Shown piece by piece: positions 22,400 through 34,962 of a stretch of 64,000 nt of DNA. The position numbers and the translations under genes are program-made. Below the pieces are notes generated by a model that searched no databases, was not told the DNA's origin, and saw only the letters and a list, made by a program, of their open reading frames with translations. Source of the stretch: Prinsepia uniflora (lineage: Eukaryota; Streptophyta; Magnoliopsida; Rosales; Rosaceae); contig CM064867.1 in the NCBI GenBank assembly GCA_032719365.1, forward strand, positions 58,282,601-58,346,600, written 5' to 3'. The stretch's first letter is position 1. Every line of letters starts with the position of its first letter.

Positions 22400-25300
22400 T
22401 GTCAAGACCGGTCCCTAATCTCTCGGGATTAACGTGGGACCCGCCTGATCCCTTCTGACATGAAGTGTCAGACCAGGGAAAATTCCATCTCTAGCCCTCG
22501 CCGGGGCTGTCAGAATGCGCCAGGATCGTAGGAGGAGGGGAGTGATGTCTCGTCTCTGCTACAGCCCGCATCCGCTATCAACCTGAAGGGCATTAAAACA
22601 CGAAAACTGTGAGTGGACAAAAATAATAATTTCATTAAAAACATTTTCGTTTAAAGACATTTATGCCCTTCATAAAAGCATACGCATGCATTCAAAAATC
22701 GTTTATCAAACATTCATAAAACCATTTGAAAACATTCTCAAAATCATTCAAGGGTTCATGCCCGGCCCCATAAACCGTCATGACCCATAAAAACCTTTCA
22801 AGGGTTCATGCCGGTTCCCATAAACCGTCATGAACTGTAAATCCATTTGGGTCCCCGACCTGAAATCACAATTCAAAACCCGTAGGTCAAATCAATAGGG
22901 ACTCAGCCCAAATCACATCACATGGGTCTCAGCCCAAAACCTTTCTCAGGGAAATACCAAACATACCATACGGGGTCTCTGCCCCAAATCACTTTCTAAT
23001 TCATAAAACATAGGGTCTCCGCCCTCAAATCTCATATACGGGGTCACAGCCCCAAATCACTTTCTAAAACATAGAACACAGGGTCTCCGCCCTCAAACCA
23101 TAAAGCAATACAATCTCATAAGTACCGTCATACGTATAACCCATCCGCGACACTTCCGAGAAGATGCCAACTCGGGGCACACAGCCCCTAGGGAACACAT
23201 CCCCGATATAGTCACGATATCAATCATCTCTATCTAGTGTGCACACTACTCGGGGTCTCACTCCGAGTCTTCTCCTAGGAATCTTCATCTGGGAGGATCA
23301 ATCACTGGCTCTAGTTCGAGCTCTCTCTCTGGATCTAGTCCACACATCTCTCCGTAGTCTGGTCCGGGACCACATCATATCTAGTAACCACCACTCCTGG
23401 AACGGGATCCCTATGGGGATACCCATTCTGGTCTGTGGATCGTGACTCTCCAGGTCGACGCTGGAGGAGACCATATAATCATATAGAGGGTTCATCCATT
23501 TTCAAATACTTTCTTTCTTTCTCAATTCACTTTTCAACTGGGTCTCATACCCGATTCATTTCAACAGGATTCCTCGAATCCGATTCAATTCCATTTCACA
23601 GGCCTCGGCCTAAATCCACAGTTCAACAGGGTCTCGTGCCCGATTCTCATTTCACAAACTGAACTGGGACTCAAGCCCGATATCACAACCAACTGGGCCC
23701 TAAGCCCGAAACCATAAAGCAATAGGACCTCAAGTCCGATTCCACAACTAACTGGGCCTTAAGCCCGATATCTCAACTAAATGGGTCTCAGGCCCGATAT
23801 CATAAATCAACGGGACCCTCGGTCCGATCGTATAACTCAAATGGACCCTAGGTCCGATTCCTCGTCAAATCAAATGGACTCCAAGTCCGAGAGCTTGTAA
23901 ATCAAATGGGTCTCATGCCCGATTTCATATTTCTAAATCCGAAATCCATTTATTAAACCCTAGTTGAAAACCTAGAACGTATATGCATCGTATAAAACCG
24001 TAAATCTCGAAATACGTGCAAATACGTAAATCCTAGGCTACCACAAACAAATGAACTCATGGCATCACAAAACATATTCTAAAACAATTATAAAACATTT
24101 ATGCGTGCATCAATTTCGAAAGAAATGTCCACTCACAGACCGTCCGAAGCCGCTCCTCAATACGCGTGCCATAATCATCTCCTGGGTCAAACGTCGCCTC
24201 CGGGATCCCCGAACCTATCCAAATTAATTTAGAGGGTTACTAACTACCTAAATAACCCCTCACTAAAGTCCCGTAATTTTTCGGAATTTCTAACTATTTT
24301 TAAACTCGAACCTAAACCTTCGGACGTCCCGAACTATATCGAAACGATGTCTGATTGACACGAAACCAGTCCCAAAATGTTCGTTACATCGAATAGAAGG
24401 TTTCATGTGTTGAACACATGTCCAAAAACCCTTGCACGTGCCCCTTGAAGTTGCATGCGCGTGGGTCCACGCGCTGGCTACTGTAGATCGTCATCAAGCT
24501 CTCGCCGCCGATCCGGGCCGGTCGGTTCGGTCCAACCCTGCAACTGGACTGGCGTGATCGGTCCAGGCCATTTTCTTCCTATTTTTCGGTCCGTTTTCCT
24601 CCATTTTAATCCCTAAATTCCTCTTTTCTCATTTCCTATCTAACCCAATCCTTAAAAACCAACTAAAACCATCAAAATCTCATGGTTTAATTTTGAACCT
24701 CACGGTTCATTTTTCCCGATCAGCCTACACGGTTGCTCAGCCTAAACCACCACCCAAAACCTCCCTAACATCTTCTAACTAACTCACTAACTCCATCCTA
24801 ATCATCTAAAACAACCTAAAACCTTAAATCGAAATAAAAAGGGAGATTTGGGTAAACCGAGTACCTCTCGGTTTTCAAGGCCGCCGTGCACGGCTGTGCT
24901 TCCCTGGCCAGCCACCATGTCCTCTCTGTCCTCTCTTCCTTCTCTGGTCTCTCAGTTATGATCACAGGGTTGGAGGGTTGGATTTGGGGAGAATGGATGG
25001 ATCGGGTTATTTGGGAACAAAGAAAATGAAAATGCACGGGAATAATGGATGCATGAATGCAAAATGATGCCCAGTGGATGAGTGACACTTGTCACGCATC
25101 CATTGGTCCTGGGAATAAAAATCTAGGCCCCACTTAAGTCCAAAAGGTCCTCGTCTCGAAATTCGTGCAATAGTACTTTCGTACTTCCGTGAACCGTAAC
25201 TTCTCCTTCGAACGTCCGAATTCGACGTGCCGCCTGTCTACGGATTCGTATCGTCGTGATCTACGTAACGGTGCTCGGCCCTCGGCAATCGGACCTCCCG

Positions 25301-25618
25301 GTCAAAAAGTCATCTTTTGACCTCCTATTCACCCAAATTACCAAAATGCCCTTGGGCTTCCGAACGTCATAACTTCCTCCTCGAACGTCGGAATTGAACG
25401 TGCCACCTGTCTATGAACTCGTGACGTCCCGAACTACGTCACGGTCATCGGCCAAAGTCCATTGACTGTTCAAATGAAAAGTCAACGATTTACCCATTTC
25501 AGGGGCAAAATCGTCATTTCGCCCGAACGTCCGCTAATCCTCGTCTAATCTCTGATTAGTCTCGCTAATCCGTAATTAATCCTTAACTAATCCCGTTAAT
25601 TCGGGTCGGGTCGTCACA
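22400..25618 (-). mobile_element. Solo LTR E, TSD ACTAG
   Basis: A 3219-bp LTR, TGTCAAGACCGG at the low end and GGTCGTCACA at the high end, with ACTAG on both sides (22395-22399, 25619-25623). It sits in the interior of complex C. It carries the acceptor-like region (about 22600), a 62-bp unit repeated twice (about 22740-22850), hairpin arrays, GTCCACTCACAG near 24127 and the GC-rich stem block near 24436-24476. Its right half is duplicated at 15775-17413. Confidence 0.93.
23640..23925 (-). repeat. Tandem hairpin units in solo LTR E
   Basis: About nine 28-30-bp units whose stems vary in a paired way: GGGCCCTAAGCCC, GGACCTCAAGTCC, GGACCCTAGGTCC, GGACTCCAAGTCC. Several arm changes are matched on the opposite arm. 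Confidence 0.82.
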
Positions 25619-26159
25619 ACTAGGGGGAAATCTTTCAAAGCTTAAAGTAGTTCCTAAACCCTGCCACGCACGACATCCTGCTACTCGTTGCTATACTAGT
25701 CCAAGCTCGAACAATCAGACCAAATGGTCACAAGTCCATACTATCAACATCCAAACACCATCCGGCCCAACCGGCCACCGTCAACCGGCCTCCTTGGTCC
25801 ACATACTTACTCATCCGTAGCTCACCGGCTACCATCCTGGTTAATCCTGTTAGTGTATCTCCGACCTTTATGGTCCATCCATCGAGCAAAACCAGTTCCA
25901 ATGCACTAACTGTTCCGGCCTTAAGCCGACGTACGTCATACCTCGTACCGCGTATCGAGCGACTAACATTCTGACACTAACAATTACGGATAACTAACCA
26001 CAATGAACGTACTATCACTATCGCATCCAGGTTGCTAACGGGCTGTTCCGCGTCGAGACATCACAGCCACAGTAGCATCACACCGCCCAAGTCGACGAAC
26101 CAACAACTCTGGGAAATAAACCTCGTGCAGAGCACACGAAACCTCGCTCTGATACCAAT
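25619..26159 (-). other. Complex C interior fragment, primer-site end (copy 2)
   Basis: The original copy of 17414-17954, beginning with the right ACTAG of solo LTR E and ending at the 5' LTR. The primer site TGGTATCAGAGC (minus) is at 26146-26157. It differs from copy 1 at very few bases; one (A/C) is near 25768. No coding capacity seen. Confidence 0.82.
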
Positions 26160-28943
26160 TTCCAGGGCCCACCCCTAATCCCCCGGGATTAAGGGCTAAA
26201 CCTTGCCCCGTCTAACTTACGCATGACACGAAGGCTAAACGAACGTCCAACCTTTATGTTACACGTAAGTCGGACAAAGGATTTTTCGATCCGACCGTCC
26301 AAAAATATCCAACTTCCCAGAGTGCGCAGAGTCTACTGTGGATCGTACGTGTGATGTCTCCGTCTCTCTCAACCTACAGCCCACGCCGCAACAACCTGGA
26401 GGGTATCGAAAACACAAAAAGACAGTGAGTGGACAAAAATAAAGAAGAAGTTCAAAAACAGTTCACTAAAACAATTACAGTTATACCCACCATTTAAAAA
26501 AAAATCAATGCATGCATATCACATCCAAATTATGAAACCATTCATATCGAAAACCATCCAAGACAAAACCATTTGAAAACCCGTATCAAAATCGTTATTC
26601 AAATCCAGGGCCTCTGCCCAAACCACAAACCAATCTCAAATCCGGGAACCCAGTCCCAAAACTCATCAACTCCACTTCATCCGAACCACTGCCCAAAACA
26701 TTTCGAAAACCAGTGAAAAACGTCAATCATACAAGTTTACTAGATCTCAAGTGCGCCCGAGTCTTTAAACTCAAAACCATGCGCAAATAACCAGGCCTTC
26801 TCGGGATATCAACGAGTCTTTAAACTCAAAACACAATCACAGACCTCGGGGGGTATCATAACCGAGTCTTTAAACTCAAAACATATACCGAGTCTTTAAA
26901 CTCAAAACACATCAATCCAGGGCCCTCCCCCCGTCAATCAATCCGAGTCTTTAAACCCAAAACCATTTTTCAGTTAACCGTGAAAACCATAAAAAATCAT
27001 TTTCCGAATTCGCAATAATGATTCCGTAAGCCGGCATCCGGAACCACTGTCCCGAACCCAAGTCCAGACTTCCTTCTTAAGTCTCAAAACCAAATCCGAA
27101 ATCCAGTTTCAAAATCGAAATCTCATAAACAGGGCTCCAAGCCCGAAATCACTTTTCCGAAATCCTTCTCAAATCGTTGCAATCAAATCATATTTCAAAT
27201 CCCGAAATCAAACCGTTAGAAACACAGTCAAATCACAAAATCATGCGAAATATCGTAAAACGTGAAATTCCGTAAAATACCTAGAAAACGTGCAAAACCC
27301 TAAATCATCAAGATCATAAAGAAAATTATAGAATCACATATGAAAACATATTAAAACATATATGCATGCATCAAGAGTTAGAAAGCAAAGTCCACTCACA
27401 GACCATTCTGACGTCGCCTAGATACGCGTGACTTACGCCATTCCCGGCCATTACGCTATCCTCGGCTTTCACGAACCTGTCCAAATCACATACCAAGGTC
27501 ACTAACTACCTGTCCAAATCCCTCCCCAAAAGGAGCTCCACGCGCCCTTACGCACCGCCCAAAGATGCTGCGCGTGGGAGCCACACGCGGTACTGTTCAT
27601 CTCCTTCAACCTTAGGACAACCGGGTTTGATCCAGTTCAAGCCGGCCCGGTTTGACCGAACCGGTGCAGGCGGTTCAACCTCCTAAAGCATCTAATTCTG
27701 ACCCGTTTTCAGTTCTAATTGATCCATTGAGTTCGTCTTTTCAATCCTAATCAACTAACATGATCAAAACATGAACTTTTAAGCTAAATTGTACCTTCCA
27801 ATATCGAAGAAAAATCCTTCCAATTGCTCCTCTGTGTCTTTGCATCTCCGGCCTCCCCAAACCGTTCTTTTAACTTCTATGAGGTCCCCTGAACTTCCAG
27901 ATCAATTCCCAATTAATCAAACTGATCGACACTTACTAATTAATGACTTTCCATTTTTGAATTCGAAACTTACGTCGTTGAGTTTTCCGGCCACCGGCCA
28001 TGAAAAGCCTCAATTTCAAGCTTCATAACGTCCTGACCACTTCAGAAACCTTCCTCAATCACTCAATTCAAATCTCAACTTCTAAATCAAAGTTCCTGAG
28101 TTTTGGATTGCAACCAAGGGACGCACGGGTTTTTCCCGATTCCTTCAGCGCCACACGCCGTCGTGGGCCGTCGTGGTCACCACCACGTTCCTCTCAACCT
28201 CCTGTCTCACTTTGCTTCACTAACCATGGGCAACTGAGGCCATTTGAACAGTTTGAAAAGCACTTAGACTCACGGCCACACTCTCATCCTCTGTTTCTCT
28301 TCTCTGTTTGATCGTGCAACACAATTAAAAGCAAGGAATATGGTGTTGAGACTTCTACAGCCATCCAGCCCCTGCCACGCGTCAAAGTCCCTGTGGACAA
28401 TCATTCCATCATCAGCCAAGTGTCCACCTCTGAGTGGGCACAAATCCCCATACAGAAAATGTCCAGAATGCCCTTGCTAACGCAAATTACCATTTTGCCC
28501 TTCGTATGTCAAAACCCGTAACTTTATTTCAAGAACTCCAAATCATCCCTGCCGCATGTCGTTGGAATCAGGGACTCGAGACCTACCTAACGGTCCTTAA
28601 AATGCGTGAAGGTGATTTGTCTTCCAAAAAGTCAACCGTTTGCCCCTATTTCAACAAAATTAACAAAATACCCTTCAACTTTCGAACGTCATAAATTTTT
28701 ACTCGAATGTCGGAATCGGACGTGCCACCTGTCTATGAACTCGTGATGTCCCACACTACGTCACGGTCATCAGTCAAGGTCCATTTGATCGTCCAAACAA
28801 AAAGTCAACATTTTGCCCAATTCCAAGGGCAAAATCGTCATTTCTCACCGTCCGTCCGAACACCTCCAACTAATCACTGATTAACGTCACTAATCCGTCA
28901 TTAACTACAAATCTAATCCCAGTTTCTGGGATGGGTTGTTACA
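26160..28943 (-). repeat. Complex C LTR (c), 5' LTR
   Basis: Adjacent to a primer site, so a 5' LTR. Its terminal base pair has mutated (TTCCAGGG instead of TGCCAGGG). It ends GGTTGTTACA at 28943. It is identical or nearly so to LTR (b) up to about 28220 and clearly diverged beyond. The GAGTCTTTAAACTC array is at about 26758-26956. Confidence 0.85.
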
Positions 28944-29037
28944 ACGTGGGCCTCATGCGCCTACTGTTCATCATCTCTGTCCTTGCGATGAACTGTTCCG
29001 GTCCGGTCCGACTGTGCTGCCGGTCCAATTGGACCGG
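28944..29037 (-). repeat. Element B 5' LTR, piece 3 of 4
   Basis: A 94-bp remnant between complex C and solo LTR F. It continues the GC-rich stem block (GTGGGCCTCATGCGCC) and the GGTCCGGTCC stretch of the B LTR. Confidence 0.75.
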
Positions 29038-31671
29038 TGACAAGACCCATCCGTGAAGGACATTGATAACTGTGCCTGGTCCTGCTCCCGTCTGACAAGT
29101 CAACTGAAGTTCCAAATTTACCCTCAGTGCTTGTCAAACAAGGGATAACCGCACCTGTGCCTACTCATGCCTCCTCCTCTCGAATAGCCTCGATCATCGC
29201 GCCACGACCTGGAGGGTCAATAAAACATAAAAGGTGTGAGTGGAAAAAAATAAAGTTTTAGAAATACATTTATGGAAAATCAAAATACATTCTTACCCTC
29301 CAGTTTCACAAACATGCATGCATATCATAAAACATGAGTAATAGTGTGAAATAAATCAAGTATGAACAATGGACCGATAATATCAAAACATGTTTTCCCA
29401 TGGTCCATAAAACTCATGTTCATCAAATCAGTGCACGATATAAAGTATCTGGACACAAATATCAATAAATGATAATACCAACGATCCTCAATATCCAATC
29501 TCAATATCCAAGTAACCGTCACGATATCAATGCAATGCGTGCAAACTCGGGTGTCTCACGTCCGAGTACCTCCCTAGGATCTATGATGTCTGGGGTGATA
29601 TCATCTCGAGGATCTACGACGTCTGGAAGATATCATCATAATCTCACACTCCTGAGATTGAGCCTCCCTCGGGGCTACTCATCTCCAAGTAGTGGATCGT
29701 GACTACTCTAGGATCTACGACGTCTGGAGGAGACTATCAAATCACAGAGGATGGTATATGTGGAACAGTCACCAAATCCAGTAATCTCATTTTAAAACCA
29801 TTAATGTCTCAAATCAAATCAAAAACATTTCAACAGGGCCTATGCCCAAAACATAGCTTTCACAAAGTAAGTTCCACAAATCCATCATAAAACAGTGTCC
29901 AGAATTCACTTTATAAATCAAAATCATCAATTTAATCATATTCACATGTGACTCCAAATCCGAGTCAAAATCACTATCCAATTGGGTTTCAAGCCTAAAA
30001 TATCATTTTCACGCAAATCCGTGCAATCGCAACCTCAGTTGCCAATTTCACATAAATCCATGAAATAATCCAAAAAGCATTACAATTCCATCGAATCATT
30101 TCCTGGCTCATAATCCGAGTTAAAACCAATCTCAAATCCCAGGCCTTCGTCCAAAACAGTAATTTCACAGTTTTCTCAAAAATCGTGCCCAAAACAATAT
30201 AAAACAATATAATATTCCCAAAATCCAGAAATCATCATATCGAAACATTAATCATGCCAAATCATTCCAATTCATATAATAAAGCATTTAAAACATATAT
30301 GCATGCATTCTGGGTAGAAAACAAAAGTCCACTCACACACCATCCATATCGCTCGCTTTCCGAGCTGCACGTTTTTCTGTAAATTCCGAAAGTCACCATT
30401 CCTGTCCAAAATCATTATCGAGGGTTACTAACATCTCAATATACCTCATATAATTTTCCCCAATTTTTCCGAGATTTAAATACGTATTTTAAACGTATAT
30501 TAAAACTTCGAATACACTGAACACTATCGAAATGATATCCGATTTCCTCGAAACTAGTGCCAAAATGTTCGTTACATTAAAGGGAGCAAGTTTCATATTG
30601 AACTCACCTCGGGAATCGTGCCCATGCGCCCTCACGCGCCGCAGTAAGCGGCTGCACGTGGGAGCCACGTGCCTGCACAGTGTTAGCTACAGTCGTCGTC
30701 CTAACCCGTTTGTTTGTAAAACGGGTCCGGTTGGCCCGCGTCATGACCCGACTAAATTCCTGTCATTTATTCATTGATTCCTTCAATTTAGTCATCTTAT
30801 AGCATCGTTAGGAGTCTAATTAGGGTTCTCTAATCTCAATTACACTATAACTTACCTCAATCCGTTAGTTCAAACTCAATTATTCAAAGAACATCCGAAC
30901 ACTGTTCATTCATCGAATTTCATCAATTCTACTTAGTTTTCTTCAATTGATCCATCTAAAAGCTTCGAGAGACTCTTATGAACTTTTTTTCGATGCCAAT
31001 TGTAACTTTAATTCCTTCCAAGTAATCAAACTCAGAGATGGGTTTTCGAATTGAAACCAGGGTCTGTATGGGCTCATTCCTCCCCAATTCTCTTCTATTT
31101 TGTTGTCATTCAACTCGTCTAAGTTCCAATAAGCTCACCTAAACATTTGTTTCCACCAATTAATCACACAAACCCGAATTCAAATTCAAGCTTTCAATCA
31201 AGGATGTCGGATGAGAGCATACTGATGCTATGTTCTTCCACATACATGTACATAAACGTACTCAAATCCAGTATCATCCTATACTTGCCACTAATTGCTC
31301 CCTTCCAGTGACAGATGTCACTAAGTAACATATCCTCATCCAAATCAATGGAGAACAGGTGTCCCTCATCAGGCCAATATTAGCTGAATCAGCCATTATA
31401 GCCAAATTGCCATTTTGCCCCTGCCATAACAAATTCCCAAAATGCCCTTCATGTATCTAAACCCGTAACTTTGTCATCCGAACTCCGATTGACGCATGCT
31501 ACCTATCTACGGATTCAGCATCTCGAGGCCTACCCAACGATACTTACGGAAAGTCCAAATAAGGTCCCATTCAAAAAGTCAACTTTCTACCCTTTATAAC
31601 CAGGGGCAAAATCGTCATTTCCTTCAATATTTTTCCAAATTTTCCTTTTTTCGAATTTTTGGGTCGTTACA
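29038..31671 (-). mobile_element. Solo LTR F, TSD ACCGG/ACCAG
   Basis: A 2634-bp LTR, TGACAAGACCC at the low end and GGTCGTTACA at the high end. Flanking pentamers ACCGG (29033-29037) and ACCAG (31672-31676) differ at one base, suggesting some age. It contains GACGTCTGG-type hairpin repeats (about 29545-29730), the GC-rich block CACGCGCCGC...GCACGTGGG (about 30634-30670) and the shared U3 module. No interior or second LTR. Confidence 0.87.
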
Positions 31672-32520
31672 ACCAGCGTGACCGGTTTACCTCCATATCT
31701 CTCGTGTTTTCGGTCTGTTTTCTTCCATTTTCATTCCTAAACTTTCCTCTAATCATTCCTAATTTATTTATGGTTTCAAAACATGAAAACCAAGTCAAAA
31801 AACATACCTTTCAATTTGATATTTGAACCAGCCAACTTCCCCCTGTCAGTTCCTTTGCCTTCAGCCACCATCAGCTACCGTTCCACGTTCATTAGCCTCC
31901 CAGTAACCTCCAAAACACTTTTCCATTAACAAAACCCTTCAATAAACTCTATAACACAACTTACCATTTTTGAAACATCAAACCCACATATCATGGTTTA
32001 GCAGGCCACCGCCCACGACGGGTCGAACCATCACCACCATCTTCATCATCTCACATCACTTTTTCTTTCTCATTCATACACCAAGCACAAATAATGGGGA
32101 TTGAAGGCCATAGGGGATGGGATTTCATGGCTCACGGGTTATGGGAGGAAAAACTGAAATGATCGATCGAAGGGGAGAGGTGTTACTTACTGATTGGTCC
32201 ACCCATATTTCCAATCCAATCCAAAACTGCCACATGTCAGTTTCTCGGTTTGAGTGAATAGTGCTATAAAACGTTCTAGACCTATAACTTCTCTGTCGAA
32301 CCTCCAATTTTGACGTTCCGCCTGTCTACGTACTCGTAATGTCCCGATCTACGTAACGATCATCAGTCCTCGTATGTTTGACTCCCCGAGTCAGCCCAAT
32401 TCCAGGGGCAAAATAGTCATTTGCACCGTCCGTCCGAATTCTCTCAACTAATCCCCTATTAGTCATCCTAAACCATAATTAATTAATATTTAATCTTGAT
32501 ATTTGGGACGGATCGTTACA
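31672..32520 (-). repeat. Element B 5' LTR, piece 4 of 4
   Basis: It resumes after solo LTR F and matches the 3' LTR from about 2330 onward, ending GGATCGTTACA at 32520. It supplies the U3 start of the 5' LTR. Confidence 0.87.
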
Positions 32521-32582
32521 CGATTAGATGGGAGCATGGCACATCCCGCGTAATCCCGGGAGGATTGGAATAGGTCGTGTCA
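32521..32582 (+). repeat. Tail of the plus-strand LTR from 1-964
   Basis: Reads GATGGGAGCATGG...GGTCGTGTCA, the 3' end of a B-type LTR in plus orientation. Joined to 1-964 it restores a continuous LTR end. No primer site follows. Confidence 0.82.
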
Positions 32583-33722
32583 TGATAGGTTCTTATAGTG
32601 CCACATGTTACACGTCGATTGGTCCATGTGTCTGCCACGTGTCCTCTGACACCTCTAACATTCTACCACGTCGCACCACCCGATTGGTCGACGTGGTCTG
32701 ACATGTCAGGCTAACTGTATCTGATATATGCCACGTGGCAGCATCCCATTGGTCCACCTCTGACGCCTGTCAGATGATCATGTCAGTTGATGATGTCATC
32801 ATCGTCTTCTTCCTCTATCCGGGTTGACCCGGTTGATTGTAACGGGTCGTTCAGACTCGTGACTCGACCAGGCCGGAAAACGCTCCTCCAACCACCTTTT
32901 TCGAAGCTGTTGATTCCCACATGTTCGTCTCGACCTAACCAATTGATATGTATGATCAAAACTCAGAAAAAAGACCAAAAATTACTTGTTCGACCATTGA
33001 ACAATAATCGTCGATTTCCAGTTCTCTCCTGGGCCTGCTCAACCATTCTCCGCCTTCGATTCCAGTCCCAAATGACTCGTACAAACACCAAAAATAGAAC
33101 CCAATAAAATAAAATTTCAAAAACTTACGGTTTACGGTTTACCTGTGTTCTGGGCTCCTCCGCCGTTCACGCAGTCCTGCAGCCTCTCACAACCTCTCTC
33201 AATCCCTCAGTCATCCCCAGTCACTGCCAGGGGTCCTCAATCAATCCAGCAAGGGAGGGGAGAATTGAGTGGTTTGGATTTCGTGGTGGTTCAAATGAGA
33301 AGGGGAAAATGGTAGGTGCATGTATGAAGGGAAAAGATCAATGGATGAGTGACACTTTTCACTCATCCATTGGTCCTAAAATAAATATCTGGGCCCCACT
33401 AAAAGGCAAAGTCAACTTTGGCTTGTAAAATGTGCCATCGTAAATAGTGCTCTAAAATGTCTGTGACCCGTATCTTTCCCGTCGAATGTCTGATTTCACT
33501 GTGCTGCCTGTCTACGGACTCGTATCAACTTGATCTATGTAATAATCCTCAATCCACGTGCATTGGACCTCCCAGGTCAAAAGTTAACTTTTTTTCCTCG
33601 TCTAGGGGCAAAATCGTAATTTCACCCTGAATGTCCGATAATCCTCGACTAATCCCCGATTAGCCTCGCTAATCCTCAATTTAATCCTAATTAATCCCAA
33701 AAATTTGGGACAGGTGGTTACA
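32583..33722 (-). repeat. D-like 3' LTR, U3 side (outer host of the nest)
   Basis: The high-coordinate part of a minus-strand LTR ending GGTGGTTACA at 33722, followed by a polypurine tract, so a 3' LTR. The rest lies left of the window beyond the plus-strand LTR inserted at 32582. It contains repeated CCACGTG, TGACATGTCA and ATTGGTCC motifs (32583-32790) that resemble the enhancer-like block of element D2. No gene. Confidence 0.8.
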
Positions 33723-34283
33723 ATCTTCCCTCCTTAACGAATTTCATCCTCGAAATTCAAATTCATCCAAATTCCACAACCAAACAGTGAAAATTCAATC
33801 ATGTCTCCTACTTAGGCACTCCCGTGTAATAGTACACGTGCGGCACGAACCACAGTACCTTTCGGTACAATCCAACATCTGACTCAAACCAGCATTGATC
33901 GTTGGTCACGCGCAACCATGTTGGAAGCATACTTACTCTGATGATCCTGCCTTATCAATAAGATTTCTCCTCAAATAAGCTTATGTGAAACTCAGGAGGT
34001 ATGGTCACGCGCAGTCAACCAAAACCAATTTGCAATGGACGCTCAAGTCCTCAACTCAATCGGACATTCATCCACATGTCCGTAAACAATCTAACCCTAG
34101 CATTCAACTCGCCTATCTAATTATACCATTTATGCACATCCAAAAGGATGTCATCCATTACTACTTGATTTTCCCGTTTCCACCTTTATGGTTACACCCC
34201 TGAGTACACCTTCGTGTCTCAAGTCTCGCATCACTAGGGAACTGGTCGGCAAACCAGGTATACCCCGTGCCTCGCACTGAGCC
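33723..34283 (-). other. Interior of the D-like host element
   Basis: Starts with a polypurine tract (33723-33737; TTAAGGAGGGAAGAT on the minus strand). About 560 bp of interior without a recognisable frame follow before the plus-strand C-family element interrupts it at 34284. The continuation would lie right of the window. Whether the host was coding or LARD-like cannot be seen. Confidence 0.75.
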
Positions 34284-34962
34284 TGTAACAACCCATCCCG
34301 AAAATCAGGATTAGATTAGTGATTAATGACGGATTAGTGAAGTTAATCGGTGATTAGTGGGGTGAGTTCGGATGGACGGTGCGAAATGACGATCTTGCCC
34401 TTTGAATGGGTAAAAATGTTGACTTTTCATTCGGGCGGATAAATCTACTTTGACCGATGATCGTGACGTAGTTCAGGACATCACGAGTTCATAAACAGGT
34501 GGCACGTCCGATTCCGACATTCGAGGAAAAAGTTATGATGTTCGGAAGTTCAAGGTAATTTGGTAATTTGGTTGAAAATGGGCAATTTGTTGACTTTTCA
34601 AATGACATGAACTTTTCACGTAATTCTAGGACCGTTAGGTAGGTCTCGATTCCCTGAGTACAACAACAGGTGGCACGCTGACATTGGATTTAGAATGGAA
34701 CGGGTTTTGGTCTAAAAACCTTAGGGGCAAAATGGTAATTGTGAATGTAAAAGCAATTTGGTCATTTCCTACATTGGGATCTGTGCCCAGTTAGAGATGG
34801 ACACTTGGCCTGCTCTGGAGTCTGTGTCCACCAGGTTTTGGACACCTGGCTGGGTCTAGATGGGTGTAGAAGCCTCAGTTTGGTTTTAAATTCGTGCACG
34901 GTGTGTGTGTGTGGTTTACAAACAGAGGAAAAAAGAGACATGGATGATCGTGGAATCCCAAC
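34284..34962 (+). repeat. C-family 5' LTR, first piece (U3 modules)
   Basis: Begins TGTAACAACCC and contains two U3 modules with TGACTTTT and GTGACGTAG...ATCACGAG motifs. It ends at the CCAAC target duplication of solo LTR G (34958-34962). Confidence 0.85.

Larger units (their letters stand above)
13682..28943 (-). mobile_element. Complex C: tandem LTR-interior-LTR-interior-LTR, rearranged
   Basis: Three C-family LTRs (13682-15774 truncated, 17955-20736, 26160-28943) alternate with two interior fragments. The middle LTR has a polypurine tract on its right (20737) and a primer site on its left (17941), so it serves both as a 5' and as a 3' LTR. This is the expected product of unequal crossing-over between the 5' LTR of one copy and the 3' LTR of another, followed by a deletion of about 4 kb at 15774. 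The interior (about 2.2 kb) has no recognisable coding capacity. The flanking pentamers GTGTG (13677-13681) and ACGTG (28944-28948) could both derive from GCGTG by CpG decay. Confidence 0.85.
965..32520 (-). mobile_element. Element B: LARD-like non-autonomous LTR retrotransposon, multiply interrupted
   Basis: On the minus strand the order is 5' LTR (9447-32520 in four pieces), primer site, non-coding interior (2885-9446), polypurine tract, 3' LTR (965-2884). With nested insertions removed, the 5' LTR is about 2.26 kb and the interior about 3.5 kb. I see no gag, protease, RT or integrase motif in the interior, so the element would depend on proteins from an autonomous relative, as known for large retrotransposon derivatives (LARDs). 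The flanking pentamers (CGTGG before 965, CGATT after 32520) do not match, so the target duplication is decayed or one end was exchanged. Flanking LTR sequence continues across the insertion, which supports the boundaries. Confidence 0.85.
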
